DNA of 64,000 nt from UBA4416 sp048498515 (GTDB lineage Bacteria; Bacteroidota; Bacteroidia; B-17B0; Aurantibacillaceae), in contig JBEHXV010000003.1 in NCBI GenBank assembly GCA_048498515.1, positions 62,001 to 126,000 of the forward strand, in the 5' to 3' direction. The position numbers and the translations under genes were made by a program. Shown piece after piece: positions 50,935 through 58,931 of this stretch. Numbering within the stretch: position 1 is the first letter of the stretch; every line of letters begins with the position of its first letter. The notes beneath the pieces are model-generated. The model searched no databases, was not told the origin of the DNA, and saw only the letters and a program-made list of their open reading frames with translations.

Positions 50935-52370
50935 TAAAACTGAAAATAAATAAAATCAACCTTCCCAAAGGTTCCGAACAATAAAATAAATACAATGAGT
51001 ACTGATGCCATGGTATTTAAGACATACGCTCCCTTGCTTTGTGTTTGAATAGTCGTTGCAAAAAAGCGATCGGTTAATATAAAGAACATCAATAACAACA
51101 TTGAGAACATAAACTTTACACCACCCGAATGAACAATAAATGTTTTAAGGCCAGCCATATCAAAAGAAATGAATTGTTTACCGATCAATAAAAAGGCATC
51201 GGCTGTTGTATTGGCCCTGAAAAATACAAAAGAGATGAGCGTGAAAATAAACGTAATGAACCAGCTGTATGAATTGTAGATGAAGGGCCTGGTATTCTCC
51301 TTCCATTGCTGTCTTTTTTCGCGCGTAAGCATCTCGTACATCAGGGCCAAACCCTGAATGATCCCGAAAATAACAAAGGTCATTTTTGCGCCATGCCATA
51401 AACCACAAATAAAAAAAGTTAAGAAGATGGCATATACGGTTGCCCATTTTTTCCATTTTTTCTTACTGAACTGAATTGGCGTGTACACATAATCTCTTAA
51501 CCAGGATGACAGGGACATATGCCACCTGCGCCAGAACTCAGTAACACTTTTACTAATGAAAGGGAAGTCGAAATTTTCCAGCAGGTTAAACCCAATCATA
51601 CGCGCCACACCTATCGCCATATCGGTATACGCTGAAAAATCGGCATAGAGCTGAAAGGCGAATAAAAATGTTGCCAGCCATAATACAGAGCCCGGATAAT
51701 CTCCAATGTTATTATACACATCATTTACATACACGTCAAGCCGGTCGGCAATGACAATTTTTTTGAACAGGCCCCATATGAAGCGCTGTAAACCGTAACC
51801 AAGATTTTCTACAGTAAATGGTTTTGGTTGGTGTATCTGCGGCAGCATTTCATTAGAGCGGCCAATTGGTCCCGATAAGATCTGCGGGAAAAAGCTCACA
51901 AATAAGGCAAAGTAGCCCAAATGTTTTTCAGGTTTTCTTAACCCATAATAGATATCAAGACTATAACCAATGCTTTGAAAGGTGTAAAACGAAATTCCGA
52001 TTGGCAATAGTAGATGCAGGGACTCAATGCTGAACCCTTTTGAAAAAAGGCCAGCGATGCCTGAGATAATGTCTGCAAAAAAACCAAGGTACTTAAAAAT
52101 GATAAGAATACCCAGGTTTACAACAATTGCCAAATAAAGAGAGAGCCGTTTTTTGACCGGAACTTTTTTAAATTCCTCCATTTTAATGGCCGAATAATAC
52201 GTCACTAATATCGTGAGAATTAACAGCGAAAGGTAAACCGGTTTTTCCCAACCGTAAAACACAAAACTTGCCCCAAGCAAAATCACCCAGCGGTACTTAA
52301 GCGGCGTAACAAGCCAGCTAAAGAACACGGTAATAAAGAACAGGAAAAAGTCCAGTGAATTAAAGAGCAT
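50934..52370 (-). CDS. MBOAT-family O-acyltransferase (DltB/AlgI-like)
   Basis: 478 residues with about eleven membrane helices. The family core is visible as LLPIGISFYTFQSIGYSLDIY (about 120-140), SFFPQILSGPIGRSNEMLPQ, FWRRWHMSLSSWLRDYVYTP and the invariant histidine in ICGLWHGA (H326). MBOATs move an acyl group from a cytoplasmic thioester carrier through the membrane. The carrier gene is 5 nt upstream and the SGNH partner overlaps downstream, exactly the AlgI/DltB situation. The acyl group is not known. Confidence 0.93.
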   Translation of the reverse strand: MLFNSLDFFLFFITVFFSWLVTPLKYRWVILLGASFVFYGWEKPVYLSLLILTILVTYYSAIKMEEFKKVPVKKRLSLYLAIVVNLGILIIFKYLGFFADIISGIAGLFSKGFSIESLHLLLPIGISFYTFQSIGYSLDIYYGLRKPEKHLGYFALFVSFFPQILSGPIGRSNEMLPQIHQPKPFTVENLGYGLQRFIWGLFKKIVIADRLDVYVNDVYNNIGDYPGSVLWLATFLFAFQLYADFSAYTDMAIGVARMIGFNLLENFDFPFISKSVTEFWRRWHMSLSSWLRDYVYTPIQFSKKKWKKWATVYAIFLTFFICGLWHGAKMTFVIFGIIQGLALMYEMLTREKRQQWKENTRPFIYNSYSWFITFIFTLISFVFFRANTTADAFLLIGKQFISFDMAGLKTFIVHSGGVKFMFSMLLLMFFILTDRFFATTIQTQSKGAYVLNTMASVLIVFILLFGTFGKVDFIYFQF

Positions 52371-52375
52371 GTATG

Positions 52376-52615
52376 CTAGTCTTCCAGTTTACGCTGGATC
52401 AGGTCTAAAAGGTCACCAACATTTTTTAGGCCCATCACATCAAAGCCTGTAATTTCTATCTTAAATGCCTCTTCGGTAGCAGTGATAAGGTCAAGGTGAG
52501 TGATCGAATCCCATTGATCGATGTCGGCGGCAGTGGTAGCGCGTGTAATTTCAATCGTGTTGTTTTTAAAAACGCTTCTAAAAACCTGTGTCAATTTTTC
52601 GTGAATCTGGTCCAT
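52376..52615 (-). CDS. Free-standing acyl/peptidyl carrier protein (DltC-like)
   Basis: 79 residues, a single carrier domain. The phosphopantetheine serine is S37 in QWDSITHLDLI. The acidic helix and the C-terminal ISGF-like NVGDLLDLIQRKL fit a four-helix carrier. It is not the fatty-acid ACP, because it stands between the adenylation/GNAT genes and the MBOAT gene with 4- and 5-nt spacings. It should carry the group activated by the adenylation enzyme at 53245 and hand it to the MBOAT. Confidence 0.9.
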   Translation of the reverse strand: MDQIHEKLTQVFRSVFKNNTIEITRATTAADIDQWDSITHLDLITATEEAFKIEITGFDVMGLKNVGDLLDLIQRKLED

Positions 52616-52619
52616 GTTA

Positions 52620-53243
52620 TTATATAGTTTTAGTCATTAATATTTTTCCGTTTCCTGTATCTGTAGCGCTCATCATTTCCTGGACAACTTTATATCCCGA
52701 TTTTTCATAAACAGCCACAGCACCTTCATTTTTTTTCCAAACCTGGATCTGGATCTCGTTTGCTCCCAGCTCTTTCCCCCTTTGTTCGGCGGCTTTCATT
52801 AATTCTTTCAAAAGTCCTTTTCCCCTATACTCGGGCAATGTGGCTACACAATCAATTTGCAATGTCCCGGGGTTTTTCTGGATGGTAATATCGCCGTGGT
52901 TTTTCAAAAAACCGAAAGCTTGTGCCACACTTTTTCTATCGAATCCGGTCATTAAGGCTCCTGTCATTAAATGATTGGAATCGCCGAACTCGCCCTCTTT
53001 ATATACTGAAAAGGCCGAAGCTGGAATACCATCCACACAAGCTATTAGATAGGATTTGTAAGTAAGCGGATGGCCTTCTGTTGGGTTGTTGATCATTTTT
53101 TCGAAAGAAGGCAACAGCTCTTCCATGGTTTTGTTAAACATTTTAGTATACGCTGTAATTTCAAAACCTGTTGATTCAGCCAATAAAATAATGGTTGCCA
53201 AAAAATGACAATCCGTTTGTTCCGCTTTCCTGATTGTTACCAT
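52620..53243 (-). CDS. GNAT-family N-acetyltransferase
   Basis: 207 residues with the GNAT fold. It starts TIRKAEQTDCHFLATIIL, has the acetyl-CoA binding loop VATLPEYRGKGLLKELM (motif A, Q/RxxGxG/A as RGKGLL) at about 137-153, and ends with NEGAVAVYEKSGYKVV. It lies 1 nt from the adenylation gene and 4 nt from the carrier gene, so it belongs to the dlt-like module. Dlt systems have no such member. It could N-acylate the carrier-bound amino acid before transfer, or the sugar acceptor. Its N-terminal half contains a large insert before motif A. Confidence 0.85.
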   Translation of the reverse strand: MVTIRKAEQTDCHFLATIILLAESTGFEITAYTKMFNKTMEELLPSFEKMINNPTEGHPLTYKSYLIACVDGIPASAFSVYKEGEFGDSNHLMTGALMTGFDRKSVAQAFGFLKNHGDITIQKNPGTLQIDCVATLPEYRGKGLLKELMKAAEQRGKELGANEIQIQVWKKNEGAVAVYEKSGYKVVQEMMSATDTGNGKILMTKTI

Positions 53244-53244
53244 C

Positions 53245-54720
53245 TTAATTCAAATAGGTTTTGTGCAACAATTGCTTATCAATTTTCCCATTGGTATTTA
53301 CCGGCAGCGGATTAACGGAAACAAAATGTCTTGGCACCATGTAAAATGGCAAGGTGAGTTTCAGTTTCTCCATCAACTCACTTTGATCAAATTTTCCTTC
53401 AATAAAAGCATACAGGTCCGTATAATCATCCGTGATTTTTGCCAATACCACAATGCTGTCCAGGTTACTGGCTTTTTTTACGGCGTGTTCCACTTCTCCC
53501 AGTTCAACCCTGAAGCCATTTACCTGCACCTGGTTGTCTTTCCGGTTAATGTAAACAACGTTGTCCGAACTATTTTTCACGACAATATCACCCGTTTTAT
53601 ACCAGTTCTTTTGGTTGGCATCAGTATAAAAGGCCTTTGCTGTTTTTTCAGCATCATTCCAATAGCCTTTAAAGATCTGGTCGCCTTCTACGATCAATTC
53701 TCCCCTTTCTCCATCCGTTACATTGCAATATTGCTCATCTACTATGCGGCAATTGACTCCCGCCAGCCCTTCTCCAATCGGGCACAAGCCGTTAATGGTT
53801 TGTTCTTCGGTTTGGTCATCAAGTTTATAGAACAAGCTCCAAACAGTTGTTTCGGTTGGCCCATAAGCGTTTTCCACAACGGTATTTTCGGCCGATCGTT
53901 TCCATTCGGTTACCAGTTTGTAAGGTAAGGCCTCACCTGTAAATAAAGTAGTGTGCACACTTGGTATTTTTATGGAACCAAGCATTTTCAGTTTTTTCAG
54001 GTAAAAAATGGCGGAAGGTGGTATGGTAACAAAAGTGGCGTGATGCTCATAGATTGCTTTAAAGGAATTTACCGCCACAATGCCTTCCATTTCAGGAACC
54101 ACTAATGTAGAGGCATACTCCCATGCAATAAAAGTACAAGCCAACGACACATCAAAAGAAAGTTCAAAGGCCTGCAACACTTTATCGTTCTCGTTTAAAT
54201 GATACCTTTTATCAAGGGCTTTGATTAAGGCATCAAAATTTCTGTTGGTAATTGGTATTCCTTTGGGCGTACCGGTGCTGCCGGAAGTAAATAAAATGTA
54301 TACCACCTGCTCTGCTTCGGGTTTATATTGATGTTGCAGCACATCACTGAACAAACCATCCACTATCAGCGATGAGCCTGAACCAAGCGCCTTAACTCTT
54401 GCCAAAGAAGCCTGGCAATGCGCAATTGTTTTTATCCCGGCATCGTCAACTATTTTTTTCAAACGCTCGTCGGGGAATTTATGATTGAGCGGTACAAAAC
54501 CTTTGCCTGATAAGAGGATCCCGATCAGCGAAGCATAAGTGTTCTCATTATTGTCGGTATACAAGCCAATTAATTCATGGCCCTGTTTTTTTTCAGATAA
54601 TGCTTTGGCAATGCCAATGGCTTTGTTCAATAGCCACTTATAGGAAAATGAGTTTCCATTAATAACAATAGCGGTGTGATCGGGATGCTTCTCTGCTGAT
54701 CTTAAAAAACCTGATAACAT
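53245..54720 (-). CDS. Adenylation-domain enzyme (DltA-like, amino acid/acyl activating)
   Basis: 491 residues, a stand-alone ANL-family adenylation enzyme. Core motifs are visible: LFTSGSTGTPKGIP (A3, from residue 143), NAYGPTETTVWS (A5), YKTGD (A7), INRKDNQVQVNGFRVELGEVE (A8) and NTNGKIDKQ (A10, catalytic K479). In the A4 region FELSFDVSL places Asp190 where amino-acid-activating domains keep the Asp that holds the alpha-amino group, so the substrate is probably an amino acid. DltA has the same size and layout. The carrier gene is two genes downstream. The acid itself cannot be named with confidence. Confidence 0.9.
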   Translation of the reverse strand: MLSGFLRSAEKHPDHTAIVINGNSFSYKWLLNKAIGIAKALSEKKQGHELIGLYTDNNENTYASLIGILLSGKGFVPLNHKFPDERLKKIVDDAGIKTIAHCQASLARVKALGSGSSLIVDGLFSDVLQHQYKPEAEQVVYILFTSGSTGTPKGIPITNRNFDALIKALDKRYHLNENDKVLQAFELSFDVSLACTFIAWEYASTLVVPEMEGIVAVNSFKAIYEHHATFVTIPPSAIFYLKKLKMLGSIKIPSVHTTLFTGEALPYKLVTEWKRSAENTVVENAYGPTETTVWSLFYKLDDQTEEQTINGLCPIGEGLAGVNCRIVDEQYCNVTDGERGELIVEGDQIFKGYWNDAEKTAKAFYTDANQKNWYKTGDIVVKNSSDNVVYINRKDNQVQVNGFRVELGEVEHAVKKASNLDSIVVLAKITDDYTDLYAFIEGKFDQSELMEKLKLTLPFYMVPRHFVSVNPLPVNTNGKIDKQLLHKTYLN

Positions 54721-54721
54721 A

Positions 54722-55237
54722 TTATTTCTTGTAATGATTTAAGGAAAGCTCCAGGGCCTTCTCAAAGGTATTTGTACGTTGAAGGATTTCTTCAACAAAA
54801 TCCCTGAAAGCGCCTTCGCCTCCTTTTAATTTTGTAACGTAATGGGTCAGTTTTTGAATGTATGCCGGCGCATTGGCCGGTGCGCAGGAAAAACCCACCG
54901 CTTTAAGCAATTCCACATCGCCAAGGTCATCGCCAATATAAGCTACCTCCGACAAATCAATATTAAGTGAGCGGCAAAGCTCGGTTGCCACGGCAAGTTT
55001 ATTGGAAACGCCCTGGTACAAATGATCTATTTTTAATTTGGCGGCACGCCGGCCCACAATCTCTGTATTTTCGCCTGTAATAATGCAAACCGGAATGTTC
55101 ATTTGTTTGCAGAACAATACACCGGCACTGTCGGAAGTGTTGAATTTCTTCCATTCGTTACCCGTTTGATCGTAATACATACCACCGTCTGTCCACACGC
55201 CATCAATGTCGGTAATGACTAATTTTGGTAAATTCAT
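54722..55237 (-). CDS. KdsC-like HAD phosphatase
   Basis: 171 residues. The HAD nucleophile motif is ITDIDGVWTDGGMYYD (D10, D12), motif II is CIITGENTEIV, and motif III/IV is YIGDDLGDVELLK. This is the KdsC-type, tetrameric, cap-less phosphatase, which dephosphorylates Kdo-8-phosphate or N-acylneuraminate-9-phosphate. Between a NeuB-like synthase and an adenylation gene, and with an SpsF-like cytidylyltransferase nearby, the likely substrate is a nonulosonate 9-phosphate. No Kdo synthase is adjacent, so Kdo is less likely. 1 nt from the adenylation gene. Confidence 0.87.
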   Translation of the reverse strand: MNLPKLVITDIDGVWTDGGMYYDQTGNEWKKFNTSDSAGVLFCKQMNIPVCIITGENTEIVGRRAAKLKIDHLYQGVSNKLAVATELCRSLNIDLSEVAYIGDDLGDVELLKAVGFSCAPANAPAYIQKLTHYVTKLKGGEGAFRDFVEEILQRTNTFEKALELSLNHYKK

Positions 55238-55846
55238 TTAATTTTTCTTAGATATAATTTTTGCAGGAACGCCAACCGCGGTACAATTATCAGGCACATC
55301 CGAAAAGCATACACAGTTGGCGGCAATAATAGTATTGTTCCCTATGGTGATATTTCCCAATAGTTTTGCGCCGGCATACACCGTAACATTATCCCTTAAT
55401 ACCGGCCGGCCCGAATTTTTGTCGCCAAAAGTAACACCCTGGTGTAGCAGCGCGTTATTGCCTATGACAACCCTTGCACCAATTACCATTCCTAGTCCGT
55501 GATTTATTTTCAGAGCGCTTCCTATCTGTGCTGAATAATAGATCTCGAAACCTGACAAAAAGCGTCCTAATAATGAATATTGCTGTGCCACAAATTCTTT
55601 GGTACTCAAAAAATAATGGCGTGACAAACGGTACAACAAAATGCCAACCAATTCTGTTCTCGAAAGCAGCTTCTCCAGCGAAATGCTGGTTTCATTTATA
55701 AAGTAACGGTTGTAATCCAATTGAAACTGTTCGCACACTATTTTAAAGCTCTGAGTATCCTTAAAATCAATTCCGTCTGTTAAAAGGATCGACTTCGAGA
55801 ACCAACGTTCCAATTCAGGGCCAAGCGTATGTTCGTTAATGGTCAT
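55238..55846 (-). CDS. Serine-acetyltransferase-like hexapeptide acyltransferase
   Basis: 202 residues. Residues 1 to about 100 are helical. The C-terminal half is a left-handed beta-helix with INHGLGMVIGARVVIGNN (the CysE-type His), QGVTFGD and a terminal VCFSDVPDNCTAVGVPAKII. The layout is that of CysE-like O-acetyltransferases, many of which in glycan loci acetylate sugars rather than serine. Its start overlaps the NeuB stop by 1 nt. In a nonulosonate cluster it could O- or N-acetylate the sugar precursor. Cysteine biosynthesis is possible but unlikely here. Confidence 0.85.
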   Translation of the reverse strand: MTINEHTLGPELERWFSKSILLTDGIDFKDTQSFKIVCEQFQLDYNRYFINETSISLEKLLSRTELVGILLYRLSRHYFLSTKEFVAQQYSLLGRFLSGFEIYYSAQIGSALKINHGLGMVIGARVVIGNNALLHQGVTFGDKNSGRPVLRDNVTVYAGAKLLGNITIGNNTIIAANCVCFSDVPDNCTAVGVPAKIISKKN

Positions 55847-56907
55847 TAGCCAACCAGGTTCGCGTAAATGATCTCATCAGCAGGAATATCCTGCTGCGCT
55901 TTTTTGCCAATTACTTCACTTTTTTGGGCCCATTTAAACCCATCGCCTGGTGATAATAAATGAAGGTCTTTCTCCTCGATGGTTTCTCCTTTTTTAATCA
56001 CGCGCTTCGACGCAATGGACCTTTCCAGTTTTTCTTTGGCAACGGAAACACTTGGATCAATAAATAGTTCTTCTTTGCCCATCGCCATATCCAACACACG
56101 AATATCCCTTACCATGCGGTTGATGCCATCAGGGCCCAATGAGCCGGCCTGATCGGTCCCCTTCATTCTTCTGTCGAGCGTGATATGTTTTTCAATGATC
56201 TTTGAACCCATGGCTACTGCCGCCACCGGTGTGGAAATCCCAATAGTATGATCGGAATAACCGATAGTATATTGGGAATAATTATTTTGCAAATATTTAA
56301 TGGAATTTAAATTGGTGTTTTTTGGTTCTGTTGGATATTGTGATACACAATGCAGGATAGAAATATCGTTATGATGTTTTGAGATCACATTCAGGGCATC
56401 GTCCAGTTCTTTTTTACCGGCCATTCCTGTCGATAAAATAATAGGAATCTTGGTTTCGGCCATTACATCAAGCAAGGGCAGGTTTGTCAGATCCCTGCTG
56501 GCTACCTTCAGTTTATCGGGCGTAAATAGTTTTAATAATGACAAACATCCTTTGCTGCAAAGTGTTTCCACAAAATCCAACCCTTTTGCTTTCGCGTGTT
56601 TATACACTTCCAGGTGCTGCTCATCATTCAGTTCCAAAAATTCCCTGTGTTCTCCATACGTTTTCCCGAAAGAATGGGCTGTATCATAAGGACGCATCAT
56701 TTGCGAATGAGTCAGCTCTTCTTTCAAATCGCGTTTGGTAAGCTTCACCGCATCCATTCCCCGGAGTTTTAAATTAAAATCACTTTCAATGATAGGGATA
56801 GAAACCAAATCAACAATGAGTTTTGCCAGGTCAACAGAACCATTATGGTTCTGGCCGATCTCCCCTATAATGTAGGTTTCTTTATTTGCTGTTTCTACTG
56901 ATTTCAT
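55846..56907 (-). CDS. NeuB/SpsE-family nonulosonic acid synthase
   Basis: 353 residues. The N-terminal TIM barrel starts IIGEIGQNHNGSVDLAKLI (residues 13-31) and contains ILSTGMAGKKEL, ILHCVSQYPTEPKNTNLN and IIEKHITLDRRMKGTDQAGSL. The C-terminus (about 285-353) is an antifreeze-like SAF domain (SIASKRVIKKGETIEEKDL). This is the PEP-condensing synthase family that makes N-acetylneuraminate, legionaminate or pseudaminate (phosphorylated or not) from a hexose precursor. A KdsC-like phosphatase nearby hints at a phosphorylated product. The SpsF-like gene upstream overlaps by 26 nt. The exact sugar is open. Confidence 0.92.
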   Translation of the reverse strand: MKSVETANKETYIIGEIGQNHNGSVDLAKLIVDLVSIPIIESDFNLKLRGMDAVKLTKRDLKEELTHSQMMRPYDTAHSFGKTYGEHREFLELNDEQHLEVYKHAKAKGLDFVETLCSKGCLSLLKLFTPDKLKVASRDLTNLPLLDVMAETKIPIILSTGMAGKKELDDALNVISKHHNDISILHCVSQYPTEPKNTNLNSIKYLQNNYSQYTIGYSDHTIGISTPVAAVAMGSKIIEKHITLDRRMKGTDQAGSLGPDGINRMVRDIRVLDMAMGKEELFIDPSVSVAKEKLERSIASKRVIKKGETIEEKDLHLLSPGDGFKWAQKSEVIGKKAQQDIPADEIIYANLVG

Positions 56908-57661
56908 TGGCCATTATGCTTAAAATGCTATTATGTTTATAAATATACGAAATGATCTCTGATACCGAAATATGGTACCCTTTGGCACCAATCGTGTTCT
57001 CAAAGATCTCCTTCATAAGGTTAAAATCTTCAAGGGTATCAATTGTCATTCGCAGGTCCTTCCGGTCTTTCAAATTATCGGGCAAAGACAAAAAACGACA
57101 ATGGAAATTTTCGGGATGAGCATACATATAGTTTGTCACATGCTCGTGGTAAAGGTTTTCACCGGTAAGGCTCACCACTTTTTTCAGGGCCTGTAGAGTG
57201 GTTGCTTCTGTATACAAACCTAAATGCGACTTAATAACAGGCGTTCCATCCGGAAAAGCAAACGACATATAATCTGTTGTTTCCGCAACCGGAATATAGT
57301 GTTCAGCCAGGTATTTCACATCCTGCGCCTGCAGTAAGGGGTTATCGCCACACACCCGGATAATGTTTTGCAAACCAAACTGTTCAGCTGCCGAAATAAA
57401 ACGGTCCAGCACATCATTCTCGCTTCCTCTGAACGTGTGGACGCCAAGGTTTTTGCCAATTTTTTCAATCGCATCATCCTTTGAACTCAGGGTTGTAGCA
57501 ACAATGATTTGGCCTGCCTCAAAATGATCCAACAAGTTCCTGACGATAATTTCAAGAATGGTCAAATCCTTATAAAAAGGCATCAGCATTTTACCCGGCA
57601 GTCTTGATGAACCTGCACGGGCCTGTATAATGATCCCTGTTTTATTTTCAGACATGTTCAA
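56882..57661 (-). CDS. SpsF/NeuA-like cytidylyltransferase
   Basis: 259 residues. The nucleotide-binding motif IIQARAGSSRLPGKML (residues about 11-26) and VATTLSSKDDAI, followed by FRGSENDVLDRFISAAE and IRVCGDNPLL, is the signature of SpsF-type enzymes, relatives of CMP-Kdo and CMP-sialate synthetases. It would activate the NeuB product as its CMP-sugar. Overlaps of 26 nt with neuB and 14 nt with the upstream GT show close coupling. SpsE/SpsF pairs are known from spore-coat glycan loci, and this pair matches them. Met3 (57655) is an alternative start. Confidence 0.88.
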   Translation of the reverse strand: MNMSENKTGIIIQARAGSSRLPGKMLMPFYKDLTILEIIVRNLLDHFEAGQIIVATTLSSKDDAIEKIGKNLGVHTFRGSENDVLDRFISAAEQFGLQNIIRVCGDNPLLQAQDVKYLAEHYIPVAETTDYMSFAFPDGTPVIKSHLGLYTEATTLQALKKVVSLTGENLYHEHVTNYMYAHPENFHCRFLSLPDNLKDRKDLRMTIDTLEDFNLMKEIFENTIGAKGYHISVSEIISYIYKHNSILSIMANEISRNSK

Positions 57662-58931
57662 CCTGCTTTATATTCGTAATAAAAATGGGGTAGTTAACGG
57701 CAGCGTTATATTTTTCCGAAAATGTTTTATAAGAAGCTTCCCGTTTTTTCATAATAGCATTTTCATCATCAAAGTAAGTATTTAACCTATCGGCAATTTG
57801 CTTCGCATCAAAGTTAACTTCCACCAGGAAACCATTCTCATCGTTTACAATTTCGGGGTTGCCAACTGTTTTTGTTGCCAGCATAGGGATGGCGAATGAG
57901 GCTGCCTCCATGAGTGATACCGGAATTCCTTCTACCTGGCTCAGGTTTAAAAACAAATCGATGCGGTTTGTTTTATAAAAATCAATGACTTCGGCATTGG
58001 GTTTAAAACCCATTAATACGCATCTATTTTGGAGGTCATATTTATTGATCTCCTGTTTCAGTTTTTCAACGTCGTTATCAGCTCCTTTTCCAAAATGAAA
58101 CCATTTTACTTGTTTATTCAATAAAGAAATGATCTCAGGGATCCTGTAAATGCGCTTATTGTCGTTAATGTTGGAACAGCTTACTAAGATCAGTTCTTCG
58201 GTCTGAACAGGAGAACCGACACTTTTTTGCTCAATAACACCAAGCCTTGCAACCTCAAACTTTTGCTTCAGTTGCGGAAATAATTTATGAAAATGATGAA
58301 GTGCATGAGTAGAGATAGGATAGATCTTGTCTGTATGAAATACCTTCCATGTTTCAAAACCCAAAAACAAATAGGGAGAATCGGGGTAAAGCGTATACCA
58401 ATCCTTATGGTATACATCATACGCGTGTGCCCTGCTTACAACCGGATAAGTAACCGGTTTACAAAGTTTATTAAGCATACCCGAAATGATAATTCCCCCA
58501 TGCAGCCAATAATTGTACAAAATAACATCCTTAAAAGAATACTGGCGAATAAAATTTTTCAATGTGATGGCATTGTTATAAGACTGGCGAAGCTGCGACA
58601 GGTTGCGTTTGCGGTATTTAAAATGGTTGCCGGGTTCGCGTCCTTTCATTAATTCATAGGCTAAAATTCCCCAAACCATTCGCTCCCTTTTTAGTTTTGC
58701 TACAAAACCAAGGTTATTGTTCATTTTATTAATCCTCAAAACCCTTAGCTGTTCACTTTCTTTAATCCTGTTGGCACTTTCCAAATAATCAAACTCATCG
58801 TAAGGGATAAGGATTACTTTCCCAAACTCTTTCACCAGGTAAGGAAGCTCATTGAACAAGTACGTTTCCTGGTGACCAAAAGGAAACTTTTTAGTCAATA
58901 AAAATACAGTTTGCTTAGGCACCAGATGCAA
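57648..58931 (-). CDS. Glycosyltransferase family 4
   Basis: 427 residues with a GT-B fold. The C-terminal half shows EELILVSCSNINDNKRIYRIPEII, VLMGFKPNAEVIDFYKTNRIDLFLNLSQVEGIPVSLMEAASFAIPMLAT (donor site, with the ExG/S loop EGIPVSLMEA) and GNPEIVNDENGFLV, diagnostic of GT4. The N-terminal half begins TVFLLTKKFPFGHQETYLFNELP. It adds a sugar to a growing repeat unit or lipid-linked glycan. It overlaps the SpsF-like gene downstream and the GT2 gene upstream (14 and 17 nt). Confidence 0.9.
   Translation of the reverse strand: MHLVPKQTVFLLTKKFPFGHQETYLFNELPYLVKEFGKVILIPYDEFDYLESANRIKESEQLRVLRINKMNNNLGFVAKLKRERMVWGILAYELMKGREPGNHFKYRKRNLSQLRQSYNNAITLKNFIRQYSFKDVILYNYWLHGGIIISGMLNKLCKPVTYPVVSRAHAYDVYHKDWYTLYPDSPYLFLGFETWKVFHTDKIYPISTHALHHFHKLFPQLKQKFEVARLGVIEQKSVGSPVQTEELILVSCSNINDNKRIYRIPEIISLLNKQVKWFHFGKGADNDVEKLKQEINKYDLQNRCVLMGFKPNAEVIDFYKTNRIDLFLNLSQVEGIPVSLMEAASFAIPMLATKTVGNPEIVNDENGFLVEVNFDAKQIADRLNTYFDDENAIMKKREASYKTFSEKYNAAVNYPIFITNIKQVEHV

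Noticed and set aside
54722..55237. Kdo-8-phosphate phosphatase for lipopolysaccharide core (KdsC)
   Set aside because: No Kdo synthase or isomerase is nearby; the NeuB-like and SpsF-like neighbours favour a nonulosonate substrate. Not excluded.
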